Source: Neckera pumila (Eukaryota; Streptophyta; Bryopsida; Hypnales; Neckeraceae). From it: a stretch of 64,000 nucleotides of DNA. The stretch is taken from NCBI GenBank assembly GCA_963969595.1, contig OZ018415.1, forward strand, positions 9,052,001-9,116,000, read 5' to 3'. This document shows positions 13,001 to 24,700 of the stretch, one piece after another. The notes beneath the pieces were generated by a model, which saw nothing but the letters and a program-made list of their open reading frames with translations, did not search any database and was not told the DNA's origin. The stretch's first letter is position 1. Each line of letters opens with the position of its first letter. Position numbers and translations under genes: made by a program.

Positions 13001-13183
13001 GAAGGATCCCATAGTTTTTCATAATTTACTTCCCAGAGCTAAATTACCATGAATTTTTTAGGTGAAGATATTGTTTGTCCCGTACTAGTCATATACGTCG
13101 TCCTATTTCCAACCAAGGGTTGGTTGCAAAATCAAGAGTCTTGTAGCCAATCATAATGCACCATATGTGTGCCATAATTGATT
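10022..13183. other. Intergenic, mostly AT-rich with a GC-richer island at about 11030-11960
   Basis: No gene is recognised. The island has several overlapping open frames of 60-80 codons on both strands with no domain, and pyrimidine-rich tracts such as CCCACCCGCTTCCCCCGCG. It may be a decayed gene or a retroposon. Short palindromic stretches near 10270-10360 repeat GCCAATAT and CAAATTTCCATTT in both orientations. Confidence 0.4.
12745..12850 (-). mobile_element. 3' end of a retroposon related to the S family (S3)
   Basis: Read on the minus strand it shows GGCCACTTGTGGCTGG, then CTTCTTTGCAATGAAAATTCC, CATTTG and an A-rich tail. The order of blocks matches the tails of S1 and S2. The 5' limit and the target duplication could not be found. 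Confidence 0.4.
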
Positions 13184-14450
13184 ATAACCCCTAAAGAACC
13201 AAGGTGGTTTTCCTAGCAAAAACCACTCAAAACTGTCATTTTTATTGCAAAGAGAAAAGAGCTTAATTTTTTTTTTCTTTGCATATCCAACCGCAAGATC
13301 TTATACTTGACTAGTATTTGAATATGTGGAAGAAATTTCAAAAACTTTGACCATGTAGATTGCAAGATATATGCATTGAAAATGAAGAAACTAGTTTTTT
13401 TGCACCTTGTTTGACTAGATTTTTTGGCTTTGAATCTTTTTAGTTCAATTTTTTTGCACTACTGATTTTGATTTCCTACTTATTTATGTTAAGTAGTTGA
13501 GTTGAGAATCTACAAAAAAAAATTAGGAAAGAATGCACTTAATTTTCACTCTTTAAAAAACTGTTAAGTAGAGGTAAATTCCAGATTGAAGAAAAAACAT
13601 TAGAAGAAAAAGCAACCCTCTAGAGGACTGCTTCAAATTGACATGGCCAAGCTATTTCAAGCTTGGCTTGCAATCTCTAAATGGCTGCTGGTGAGCAGTC
13701 TGCTTGACTAACTGCTCCCCGAAACAGTCAGCTATCGTACTTTTCTTTAAAAAAAATATATATTTTTAAGATTAAAAATATTATTATTATTATTAACTTT
13801 TTACTCACAAATTTGGGTTCCAGCAGTTTAGGAACTGTTATGCGGAAATAGGGCAAAAAATGAATTTTCAGTCCTAAATATCACTATTTTAGGATCCTTC
13901 GGAGGGCTATGGAGCAACCCTTTGGAGGCCTGAAATTTTCTCTAATGCTAATTTATTAATAGCTTTTAGATGGAATCGAATCACAATAATCTCAAAGGTG
14001 AGATTGTTCTAGCAAGAACATCTAACCTTGTTTAACATTTTTTTTTTGAAAAATTCTAAAAATTGCCTTCAAAAATGAATTCTACAAGTTATTTTTTCAA
14101 GAAGATGCTTAGATTCTCCAAAAAATTAAGTTGTCCATAACTTTCTCATCATTAGTCCATAAATGAAACAAAGCTTCATATGTAGACAAAATATAATCTT
14201 TCAGAAAAAAATTTAAATTATTTTGACGTTCTGTGATTTTTTGTACTGCCCGCCGAACTCCATTTTTGCTTATTGTGCCATAACTTTTGCTCTCGGGCAT
14301 CAATTAAAATAAAAATTATATATTCACAAAGCTCTTGAAAAATACACAACTTCAAAAAATCCCAAAAAATATCACTAAAAATTGAGACAGTAAGAACCTG
14401 CCCGGATCCAAATTGTCCCTCAAGGAGATAAATAGTCCTTTAGGGATTAA
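13184..14450 (+). mobile_element. TTAA-flanked piggyBac-like element, family A, copy A1 (interrupted by D3)
   Basis: The left end is ATAACCCCTAAAGAACCAAGG, with TTAA mutated to ATAA. The right end is GTCCTTTAGGGATTAA. The interior matches A2 block by block, but a D MITE splits it at 13598-13947. Removing D3 leaves about 917 bp, the same size as A2. No coding potential is seen. Confidence 0.78.
13598..13947 (+). mobile_element. D-family TIR MITE, copy D3, nested in A1
   Basis: It begins CATTAGAAGAAAAAGCAACCC and ends CCTGAAATTTTCTCTAATG. The element interrupts a sequence that is continuous in A2 (GATTGAAGAAAAATCTAAATT), so its insertion is later than that of A1. It is about 350 bp and non-coding, with the same GACATG-CCAAGC and GAGCAGT blocks as D2 and D4. 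Confidence 0.75.
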
Positions 14451-16336
14451 ACTTTTCTATCTAGATGGAGATAGACCAACTTATACTCCCCAAATAAAGG
14501 GGTGATCAAGAACAGGTTGGCTCCTATATCCTATCAATGTGAGACAATACTTTACCAAAGTCACATTACTTTAAATTAGTGCGGGTTGAAAATTCACGAT
14601 ATTTTACTACTTTCAAACTCTAAGGTCATCAGCTCAATACACTCCAGAATTTGTCCCTCTAAATAAATTCTTACTTTTAATTTGAAATTGAAATTATTAT
14701 CATTGGAAGCACATTCTAAAATTCTTTGAAGGGTGCAAAAAAATTCAAATTTAGACATTTGACAATGAAAATAAACTACTTCAAAAGCTAGCTAAAAGAC
14801 AAAAATTGATAGCGTTTTGAACAAATTTTGGTTACCAATGCAATTTTATTATAGTGATGCTCTAATTCTCTCTAGTAACTAGTTGTATGCCTTCACCAAT
14901 TTTTGTGGAATGTCACCAATATAATCCAGAAAATTGAACAAATTATGGAAACAATAATTCTAACTTATTAGCACCCAATGTCCATTCGAGTGAGCAAATT
15001 GTGGAAAGTTAAAGTTTTATGAACATGACCTTAATATTCATGTATTGTTGCCCGTAATGATAGGTGAAATACGAGCATCCCCTATGATCCTCTAAATTTT
15101 GGCTCTTCAAATTGACAAAAAGCATCCTTCCAAACCGATTGGCATTTGAAGCATATATGAGAACCTTTGTTATAATGCAATTCAAAGCCACGACATCTCA
15201 TTCCATAAAAAGAAGGTGGACAAAAGTAGGAGGACCAATTTTACAATAAAAGAGAGTCAAGATACAATTGTGTCAATAATTCAATGGGCATACTGGAATA
15301 ATGAGCCTAATAGTAGTAAAAGACAAGTTAGATCTAATTTTTTTGTTCTAGCTTCAAATGGTTGGCTTCAAGGTCTTTACATGAAGCTGAGCCAATTCAA
15401 TAAAACCTATAAAATTTCAGCCCCTCTTTTCTCTCTTTCTCTCTCCTATTAGAGCCACTTTATACCTAGAAGCCATGCCAATTATCCTTGAGGCCATTTG
15501 TACAAAATTCAGCGGATCTAATTAGTTGGAAAAAATAATATTTTATAAAAAAAAAAATTAATTGAAATCTGACATTGGCATTTTATTCTTGGTGCATCCA
15601 ATTCATCGAGCTCAGCCCATGTCAAATCATGTCTTTTTTTAATAAAAAATTTGTTCTACCGATTAAACTGGCCTAGCCTCTATATGTAAAGGGGGTTGGA
15701 TTGATCAATCAACCTTTTGCAAGCCCAATCACAAGTGAGGATTTTGGGCCTCATATACAACAACTTGGCTCCACCTCTAAATGTAAAGTAGCCCTAAGCA
15801 ACCATTTGAAGGACTATAGGGGATTAGAGGATGTTCTAAATGAAGATCAAACTACAAACAAGAAATGCCAACCCATCTAGCCCTACAATTGTAAACAACT
15901 GTAAAAAAACAAGTACAGAATATTCAAACCTTTGAATATTACCAGCAGCTACCAGTTTATTTAAAGCTGACAATTCTTTCATGCCATGGACTGCCACCTC
16001 TGCCTCCATTTCTCAATTGGTAGAAAAGCCTAAAGTTAGTGTACAAGGTAGAACCTTGTGTGCACTAGGGGCCCAAAATAATTCAAATTTTTGTTGTGGG
16101 GGCTTCAATGTTCATGAAAAAGCACTCTAGTTAGCTAAATCTAGCTCCTTTACTCTAGCTCAATTTGAATTGCGAGCTTTCTATCAATCTATTTGCAATT
16201 TGTCAAGATTTTTGTGATCATTAATCTCCACTATCAATCATGGAAAAAATGTCACAAACTAGAGAGTATGATTAAATTTAGTAGAATGGGTTGTCACAAG
16301 TTTAGAAATGAATTTGTTCATTGCACTTCTTCCTAC
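14451..16336. other. AT-rich intergenic DNA, no gene
   Basis: There are no open frames beyond about 80 codons and no recognisable protein. The segment sits between two A elements and holds no clear repeat of its own. Confidence 0.5.
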
Positions 16337-17268
16337 TTAACCTTAAAGGACCGAGGTGATTTTCCTACCAAAAACCATTCAAAACTGTCATCTCTATTGC
16401 AAAGAGAAAAGAGTTTAAAAAATTATTTTTTTTTGCATATCCAACCGTAAGATCTTATACTTGACTAGTATATGAATATGTGGAAGAAATTTCAGAAACT
16501 TTGACCACGTAGATTGCAAGATATATGCATTTAAAGTGAAGAAAACAAGTTTTTTTCCACCTTGCTTCACTAGGTTTTTTGGCTTTGAATCTTTTTAGTT
16601 CAAATTTTTTGCACTACTGATTTCGATTTTCTACTTACTTATGTTAAGTAGTTGAATTGAGAATCTACCAAAAAAATTTAGGAAAAAAAGCACTTAATTT
16701 TCACTCATTAAAAAATTGTTAAGTAGAAGTGGGTATAAGATTGAAGAAAAATCTAAATTGTTAATAGCTTTTAGATGAAATTGAATCACAATAATTCCAA
16801 CGGTGAGATTGTTCTAGCAAGAAAATCTAACCTTGTCTAACAAAAAAAATTGAAAAATTCTCAAAATTGCATTCAAAAATGAATTCTACAACTTATTTTT
16901 TCAAGAAGATGCTTAGATTGCCCGAAAAACTAAGATTGTCCATAACTTTCTCATTATTAGTCCAAATTGAATGAGACAAAGCTTCACATGTAGACAAAAA
17001 TATAATCTTTGAGGAAAAAAATTGAAAAAAAAATTATTTTGACTTTTTGTGATTTTTTGTGGGCTACCCGCAAAATTCTAGTTTTACTTATTGTGCCATA
17101 ACTTTTGCTCCCGGGCATCAATTAAATAAAAATTATATATTCGCAAAGATCTCGCAAAAATACAAAACCTCAAAAAATCCCAAAAAATATTACTAAAAAT
17201 TGAGATCGTAGGAACCTGCCTGGACCCAAATTGTCCCCCGAGGGGACAACCGGTCCTTTAGGGGTTAA
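16337..17268 (+). mobile_element. TTAA-flanked piggyBac-like element, family A, copy A2 (uninterrupted)
   Basis: The ends are TTAACCTTAAAGGACCGAGG and CCGGTCCTTTAGGGGTTAA, with TTAA at both edges and 932 bp between. Just inside the right TIR lies a small hairpin, GTCCCCCGAGGGGAC, whose counterpart recurs in A1, A4 and A5. The interior aligns with A1. No open frame is of note. Confidence 0.82.
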
Positions 17269-17360
17269 AGATCTCAAGAGTGGAACATCAAATTTCATTG
17301 CACTATAATGCGCACGTTCCCCCTAGTTCTCAAATTACCTTGTTCCTAATTGCCAGTTGA

Positions 17361-17718
17361 GCTTGGACCTTTTTTTTTTTTTTTTTTGGACACAAATAAA
17401 GAGAACCTTTACTGCAAAAAAAAATAAGAACAAGGACCCAGCCGCAATCGGCCTAGGCAAGTTTGGACTTTGAGGCCCTGCCTGTGCGGCCCTGGCATGA
17501 GAAGTAGAGCCGGTCTCCATTGGGATCCTGGACCTCCAAGTTCGGGAGGTTGAGGGGCTCTCCATTGCCGGTCATGCTCCGACTTGACCTCCGATCCAAC
17601 CTCCAGCCTCCAGCCCTTGCAAATCGGCTTTGCAGAGGTGGATCCGACTTGACCTCCGATCCAACCTCCAGCCTCCAGCCCTTGCAAATCGGCTTTGCAG
17701 AGGTGGAGGGCTTGGACC
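17361..17718 (-). mobile_element. Retroposon S2 with poly(A) tail and 9-bp target duplication
   Basis: A perfect direct repeat GCTTGGACC (17361-17369 and 17710-17718) flanks a 340-bp GC-rich insert that opens with an 18-T run, that is, a poly(A) tail on the minus strand. Next to the tail the minus strand reads TTTTTTGCAGTAAAGGTTCTC and TTTATTTG. The 5' half holds two 65-bp tandem units. The open frames here are GC-rich artefacts. This is the signature of target-primed reverse transcription; a SINE or a processed transcript are both possible. No tRNA-type A or B box was identified. Confidence 0.75.
17581..17706. repeat. 65-bp tandem duplication inside S2
   Basis: Two nearly identical units start at 17581 and 17646. 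Each begins GACTTGACCTCCGATCCAAC and ends with GGCTTTGCAGAGGTGGA. The two copies show almost no divergence, so the duplication is recent or was carried by the source element. Confidence 0.9.
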
Positions 17719-19083
17719 CTGGCCTGGAGGGGCTATTCTAAGAACGAAACAAACTAGCTTTAACGCATGATTTCAAATTTGGAGCTACTTTACGCCACTT
17801 TGGACGGAGAGCGTGACACATGTTGCCGGTGTGGAGTGCGAGCTTCCTAATGGCAACGTCCTGGATGCCAACGTGATGCCCCGCTCCTGGACGCTTGCCT
17901 CCGATTCCTGGAGGTCCAGGCCTTCAATAGAGACAGGCTCAATGTAATCCGGAACTGAAGCCGGCCTGGCGGGTCTACGACTGCTTTCTACGCAGAGGAA
18001 CTGCCTCCGCGCAGGGACCTTCCGTGTCTTGTGGAGGACCGGAAACTTCGGGAATGGATGAGGAGCAACTACAGTAACTTAGAAAGTCCGCTGCTGACCC
18101 GGGACCCAACCCAACCCTGCCAGTGAGACGCCACAACAACATCGTGACGTCCCTGACTCCCCTGCCAACTTCCATGGCGGACGGAAACGCCAACAGTGAC
18201 AGGAATTTCATGGCATGTTTGTCAGCTGGAGAACGGCACCACTACTGTAGTTTGTCCACCAGCTTCAGTTGTCAGGAAAGACATCGCCCAAAATAGACCA
18301 TTGCCAGGGTTAAGTGAAAAAACAACACAAAACAGTTCCTTAAAACAAGTCCCAAATAAATAACTGCGCAGTCTGTTGCTGTTCATCACGAACTCCTTTC
18401 TGGACTGGACAGTGCACACTCTAGTTTGGGCCTTTAATATGTTTCCTCCTTTTTCAACTTCTCGGTAGGCGGCACTAGCCAGACAGAGTCACTGTGGAGT
18501 TTGATGGACCTTCCCAGATTGAAAAATCGAACATGCAGACCAGAGCATGTTTCACATTCCTTGTCGCTACAAACCCTAGAAACAAACATTTACTCGCCAC
18601 TGGTGTGCTGCCTGAAACTCCGGGAAACTTCGGAGATGGGTTTTTTTTCGCCGATCCGTCGGTCTGGGGACTCTGACAACAACGTGGCAAAGACCCGGTC
18701 GACAAGGGCCTATGGGAATTTGGAAGGTATTTGAGAGAGCATTTTGCAAATTCGGTCCCAACTAGGATTGAATATTTGTAATAATTATAATTAAATTAAA
18801 TTAAATTAAAATATTAATATTGATCGAGAGGTATAACATTGTTTACAAATGAAGCAGGGGTCCCTTTTGGCATCCTTGAAAAAGTGGAAAAAAATGTCTT
18901 ATATATAACTCCTCAACTGTCCAACCCCAATCTTTGAATTATTTAGTTAAGTCCCTCCTAAGTTGATTGCAAAGCATAATACCTTCCCATCATAGAAAAG
19001 AACATTGTATGGTTATACAATGTTATGAACCATTGTGAATGAAGTACTAGTAGAAAGGTGGCGATGAAGAACCAAGTTACAAT
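17719..19083. other. Intergenic with GC-richer part at 17800-18750, no gene recognised
   Basis: Overlapping short frames on both strands show no domain. A (TTAAA) run lies at about 18786-18812. The GC-richer part is unlike the surrounding AT-rich DNA and could be a gene relic. Confidence 0.4.
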
Positions 19084-19441
19084 CATTAGAGCAAAATCAG
19101 CCTTCCAAAGGGCCGCTCTAAATTGACATGCCAAGCTTGGCCTGTCAACCTAGAAAAGTGCCCTTGGTAAGCAATTAGAGTGTATGACAGCTTGTCGAAG
19201 CAGTCCGATTTTGCAAATTTATTTATTTGTTTATTTATATTTTTTTAAAGTATAAATTATTATTATTATTATTTTAAATATTTTTTATTCAAAATTTTGG
19301 GTTCTTGCGCCACTGTCACAACAGTTTCAGTTGCGCGGAAATAGGAAAAAAACTAATTTTTTAACCCCTTAAAACGAAATTTCAGGGTACTAAAGGGGTC
19401 TGTGGAATAGCCCTCCAGAGGGCTGATTTTTTTCTCTAATG
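19084..19441 (+). mobile_element. D-family TIR MITE, copy D4
   Basis: It starts CATTAGAGCAAAATCAGCC and ends GAGGGCTGATTTTTTTCTCTAATG, 358 bp long. The interior has the GACATGCCAAGCTTGG block and a long T/A tract, as in D2 and D3. It is non-coding. Confidence 0.78.
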
Positions 19442-20226
19442 GTAAAAGTATGATTCAAGAGGTTTATTTGGGTACTACCTTGGTGTCTATTTTTTTAATT
19501 CTTGTTTGCTGTCCTAATCCTATAACTCTGGTAGTTGCTAGTTAGGCTCATGAGCCAATGAAATTATGGTATGAATGGCCACCACATTGGGCTTCGAAAT
19601 TACATGTCAAACCACTTGTAATAACATCTAATAATTAGATTTGGAATTCTTATACTTTCAAATAGCTTGAACTTCTAAGTTTTTCAAACTTGGAATTTCA
19701 ATAGTAAACATCAATAAGCCATATTCATCAAGTGCTGACCAACTCAATTGGAAAATCAAGTAAAATTCATAGTAAAATATGCAAACAATTTGCAAAAATG
19801 TCTTTATCTCCTAAATTTTCATAAATGAAGTTTTCCTAGCACTAGCTCTAAGTGAGGTTCATCAGTCATGTACTAATGGTGTGAGAAGGTTTAGCATAGA
19901 CAATAATTGCATTAGCTCGGTTATGAATCTTGATAGGCTTTTTTGTTTATTTTAAGGCCCAAGCCATCCAAAATTAGAGATAAATTTAACAAAGTAACAA
20001 AACATTGTTTATTCATTCAAGGGCTCATTTACCATAGGCGAAATGCTAAAGTATTCAAACAAAAAATTTGGCAATTGAATCAATACACGGCTATGGTAAT
20101 AGGACTCTTAGACTACGAGAAGAAGTGTGTAAAAACATGTTGTAGAGTCTATAAAGAAGAATCCATCTATCTACAAAGTTCTAGAGATCTCATTGCAGCA
20201 AACAAACAAACAAACAGATTTAAGGT
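19442..20226. other. AT-rich intergenic DNA, no gene
   Basis: A 96-codon frame at 19943-20233 has no recognisable motif and runs into element G. I treat it as chance. Confidence 0.45.
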
Positions 20227-20641
20227 AAGGTAGTTTGCTCTAAAAATGACTGTCGTCTTCAAATTACCACTATAAATAGCTTTGGAGTGGATATGAGGTG
20301 GTCCTTAAATGAACCTCTTTAGCCATCAAGTCAATCAAGAAAAAAATGTTATTTATTGCAAGAGCCAATCATTCTCCTTGGTTTCCTTTAGAAGTTTCAA
20401 GTGGACAAATTTTGGGAGACCTATAGTTAGAAATAGATGCCTACTATAATCCAAAACTTTGAAAATTCATAAGTAATTCAATATTGCTTCAAAAAACATG
20501 AAACTAGTTGTGTTACATTCCACATCTATTTTTCCTTCTCTAAAAAATGAGCTAAAAATCATTTTGTCTACAAAAATCCATGAAAAAGGCAGACCAACCT
20601 TTAAATGGTTGCTTTTAGAGCAGACTACCTTATACTATAAG
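20227..20641. mobile_element. TIR MITE, family G
   Basis: The left end AAGGTAGTTTGCTCTAAAAA is inverted at the right end as TTTTAGAGCAGACTACCTT, bounding 415 bp without coding capacity. A lone matching right end lies at 58905-58923. The superfamily is uncertain because I could not define a target duplication. Confidence 0.65.
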
Positions 20642-20851
20642 ACATTTTTGTAGTGGAGCTAATCTTCTTATTAGGTGGAAACCTTTTCCTCCTAGTCTCC
20701 GATTATATTGCATTCAATTTGTGCTCTGTCTGATATGGGTTGAAACACTCCTAGCTTGAGTGGTTGCAATAAATTTTATATAATTTCCTTTCCAATTTCC
20801 AATTTCTTATAATTACATATAATTCACTCACAAGACAAAGAAAAAATAAGT

Positions 20852-21793
20852 TTAACCCCTAAAGGACCAACATGCGTTTTTTGGCCGTATAGAAATTTTG
20901 GGCAGGTACGTGTGACTAGAGATATCCATATTTGAGGCTGAAATTTTAATAGAAGGGGGGGGGGGGGGGGGGCAAGGAATATCTTCATGTGTACCAAGTT
21001 TCATGACATTTCAAAATACGAGTCAAAAGTTGTGACCTGATATGTTACTTTTTTTCGTAACCGGGCAGTTTGGGCAGATCAGAAAAAATCATTTTTTCTG
21101 GAATTTTTTTTTTGAAATTGTTTCTCTTCATTTATATATACTTAAAAAGCTTTGAGTCACTCCATTTCAATCAATGAACCAAAAGTTATGAGGGTTTTTT
21201 GTTTGCGGGCAGTTATAGATTCTCTACTCTAAAAAAAACTTTAAAGTCGTTTATTTAACTCAATTTTCAATATTTTTGGAAAAAAATAAAATCCTAGGAT
21301 GTAGATTCATTATTACAACATTACAACCGTTGGGATTGGCATTTTTAAATTCCATGATTAAATTTTTGAACAATTTAGTATTTTGAGTCATTTTCTACTT
21401 CTTTCTACTTACTATTTTTTTCCTATATGTTGTACAATTCCAAATGATGTGAAATTTTTCATGCATATAGACAACTTGTCTAGGAAACTGAATTCAAAGA
21501 AGCACCACCTTTATCGGCATTTTTTCATTGAAAAGTGAGCTTGCAAAGTGCAGCTGCCCGGTTTTTCGCAGGATTGAAAAAATGGTTTTCAAGACTTTGA
21601 ATGCTTATATCTTATGATCCACACGGTGGAATTTCCTGAAATTTTTACCACATGTTTTCGAAATATCATACTACAAGATCCTACGGTTACATGTGTCAAA
21701 AATTGTTTTTTCCAAAAATTTGGTACTTGTATTATAAATGGCAGTTTTGGAGCGTTTTTGGTGATTACATAGTCATGAAACTTTAGGGGTTAA
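20852..21793 (+). mobile_element. TTAA-flanked piggyBac-like element, family A-related, copy A3
   Basis: The left end is TTAACCCCTAAAGGACCAAC and the right end is AACTTTAGGGGTTAA, with exact TTAA at both edges and 942 bp between. The interior differs from A1/A2 but shares short blocks such as CAAAAGTTATGAG and the TTGAAAAATG region, so this is a subfamily. It contains an 18-G run at 20955-20972. No coding frame. Confidence 0.75.
20955..20972 (+). repeat. Poly(G) run of 18
   Basis: An uninterrupted run of 18 G lies near the left end of A3. It can form stacked G structures and is a likely site of length error. Confidence 0.9.
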
Positions 21794-24700
21794 CAACACT
21801 CAAATCAGCATGACAATGGAATGGAATTTATGAATCCCATTCGGTAGAGACTGAAGAATGGCAGGACGGATGCCAGGAGGATCCTCCTCTTCTGTGAGTC
21901 ACTGTGCACCAACAAGTGCTCTGGGAATTACGGCACTGAAGCAATTGAAAGTATCAATTGCCAACGTGCTGGAACGTGCCATGTCGCACAGTGAGGAGGA
22001 CTTGAGTGGCATAAATTTTAATTATCAGGGAGATTATGACACCGACTGGCTGGAGTTATGAAATTTCGAAAAAGTTTTAAGTTAGAAAATAATGAGGGTT
22101 ATGATTATAATAGCCAGTACTCTGTAATTGCTTATCAACACGACATGTCTGATCATCCCGTTGCAGCAGAAACGAGTGATGACTGATGATGAGTGAGCGT
22201 GGGTGTTGAACTTACGAGCTCTAAATTACACCTTCCAGGACGTTACGATTTGGGGTTGCATTTTGCTTTCTGAACTTGAAATTCGGTTGCAGATGGTCGG
22301 TCAGGTACCTGATTCGAAGTTTACTTCTGGACCAAAACGGTAGGCTTTGAAACTCAGCAGTCCGATTGGTACTTGAAGAGCACGTACTTACTCTTCCTTC
22401 AGTTTGAAACCCTAATTCGGGACGAAGGTCATAATTTTACGTCCTTCCTGTGGTCATGCTTATTTGGGTCCTCTCTGATTAGGGCTGGATTGCTTGCTAC
22501 ACAACTGACTCGAGAGGATTCCACTTCTGTAAAAAGAATTAACTTAGGGTTGAACAGCGGTTGTGCTAAGTTGGATTCTCTCCACTTTGGCTTGGATTGC
22601 TTGCTACGCAACTATCTGCAGAGGATTTCACTTCAGTAAAAGGAATTAGGGTTTACAGATTATGCTTCTTTAGGTCCTCTCCAATTAGGGATTGCTTGCT
22701 TGCTGCACAATCAATACAAAGGATTTCACTTCTGTGAAAATCAGGGTTTAGCGTGCACGTCTGTCTACCAGTACTGTCGATTATGTAATTGGTTTACATC
22801 ACCACAAGATAGGATCTGTCGTACATATCCATCGCAAGTCAAGGCTGAGCTAGAATGATATCAGATCTCTGGACTACTGTATCGAATAATCTCCACAGCC
22901 TTGAATTTGAAGTCTTGTTCTTTTCAAACAGTAGTCGACGGTGGGCTAGTCCCTACAGTACGCACCATGTGACTGATGCTGTTCCTCAGAAAGAGAAAGT
23001 CGCACCTTAGGGTTCCAGTATGGTTGAAAATCAGCGGTTCCTTTTCAGGTGTCCTGCGAAACCCTGCAACTGAGGAGCAGGAAAATTCATTGGGATTGCC
23101 GGTCAATTCCCTTTTGCACTTTCAAGGTACACAGTAGATCTTCGAATACCTGGACCTAGCTGTTCAACAAGGTGCAAAAGTCTTGCTACTATTATTTGGA
23201 AATACGGTCTGGTGAGTCTTGCTATTAATTTCAATGTAGAGATACCCAAACTTACCTCTTCAACGCTGAGCATAGTTCTTTTTAGTCGTCTAGTTAAATA
23301 TTTATATGTTCTTATTAGTAATTGTAAAGGAATTCCAACGCACTGAAGAATGCGCTATTTGGATACTGCATTTGGAATTTATGTTATGTACTTCAAAGTT
23401 TTATTGGCAGATGACATAAGATTGACACTTAATCGAATGTTTAGGTGATCTAGATGCTCTTAGTCATGACTTATTCATTGAGTAATTTTCGACTATGTTT
23501 ACCATGACAGTGGTTCCGGTGAGTGTTGCTTTTGGCTTGAACAGAGAATTGACTGTCCTGGAGCTCTTCAGCGAATTTCTCCTCAATTATTTGCATTGAA
23601 TATCGTGTCAATCCATCAAGTCTAAATCACATATTTGATCAGATTTGTTGTGATTTGGTTTTGGTTTGTACAGAATGAGGACGTGAAACTGTGAAGATGA
23701 TCAATTCGGGTCACTTTCTAGACGTAGTCATTACGTAACAATTATGTGTTTCTTTTAATGTTTTTTGCAGCTGTAGATCATTCCGATTGCGTACATGCAC
23801 GAGACAACCCACAAGATGAGGGATTCCTTTTCACTGCATTTATTGCTGCATACTGAAATATGATCAAATCAGTCGACGTCAACCATCGCGACGATTTGGA
23901 ATAGGGAAGATGTTATTTTGCACCCACATGACTGGCTTGTGCAGATTGGTGATTGCAAGATCTTTGCTGCAGAAATTGTGCACGACAAATGGATACATCC
24001 CAATTTGAGAAATAAAATCACTCCCTTGCAGAGAAAGCTCCCTCTTTCTCAGTCACTAATTTCATTTCATTCCTGTATCATTGAATTTCATTTTGGAACA
24101 AAAACAGGAACTAAACATTTCTATTTGCTTGAAAACTGCTTCATTCAGAAGAAGTGCTTCATATCAGTGGTGGCGTCTACTTGGGATTTTATTAGCTGCA
24201 CCACATACACGTTGAAAACAGTTGCTATCCTTGGTGCCTTCGTCTGGAGGTAGAATCGATGGCAGTGGACTCATATTCAGTACCCAGTGGCTTGTGTTTG
24301 TTCGTGGATTGAAGGTTTATATGTTTACGTTCATAATCGAGTAGATTGTATGGATTTTTAAATGACCAAAATTGTGTCCAGATGCAGAGATTGCGAGCAT
24401 GGTAGTCGGGAAGCAACTACAACAGTGTTCACTTCATAAGCCTCTTATTCGACAGAGAATGACCTTCGAAGCTAGTACAGATGTTATCCTTATCAAAATA
24501 AGGTACGTTCAGATTCTCAAATCATTTATTTGTACTCTCTTTGGATTTGGCTGAAGCTCAACAGAAGGATATTCGCATTAGGGAGTGTCACAATTGGCGA
24601 TTTCAAGAATCACGTTCTCATACTCTACTGGCAGTCTATAGAATTTTGTGTAGAAAGAAGAATCCCATTTTGACCAATTCAATTACAAACCTGCGAAGTG

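Noticed and set aside
17335..17741. Several 67-92-codon frames at 17.3-17.7 kb
   Set aside because: They arise from the GC-rich retroposon S2 and its tandem 65-bp units.
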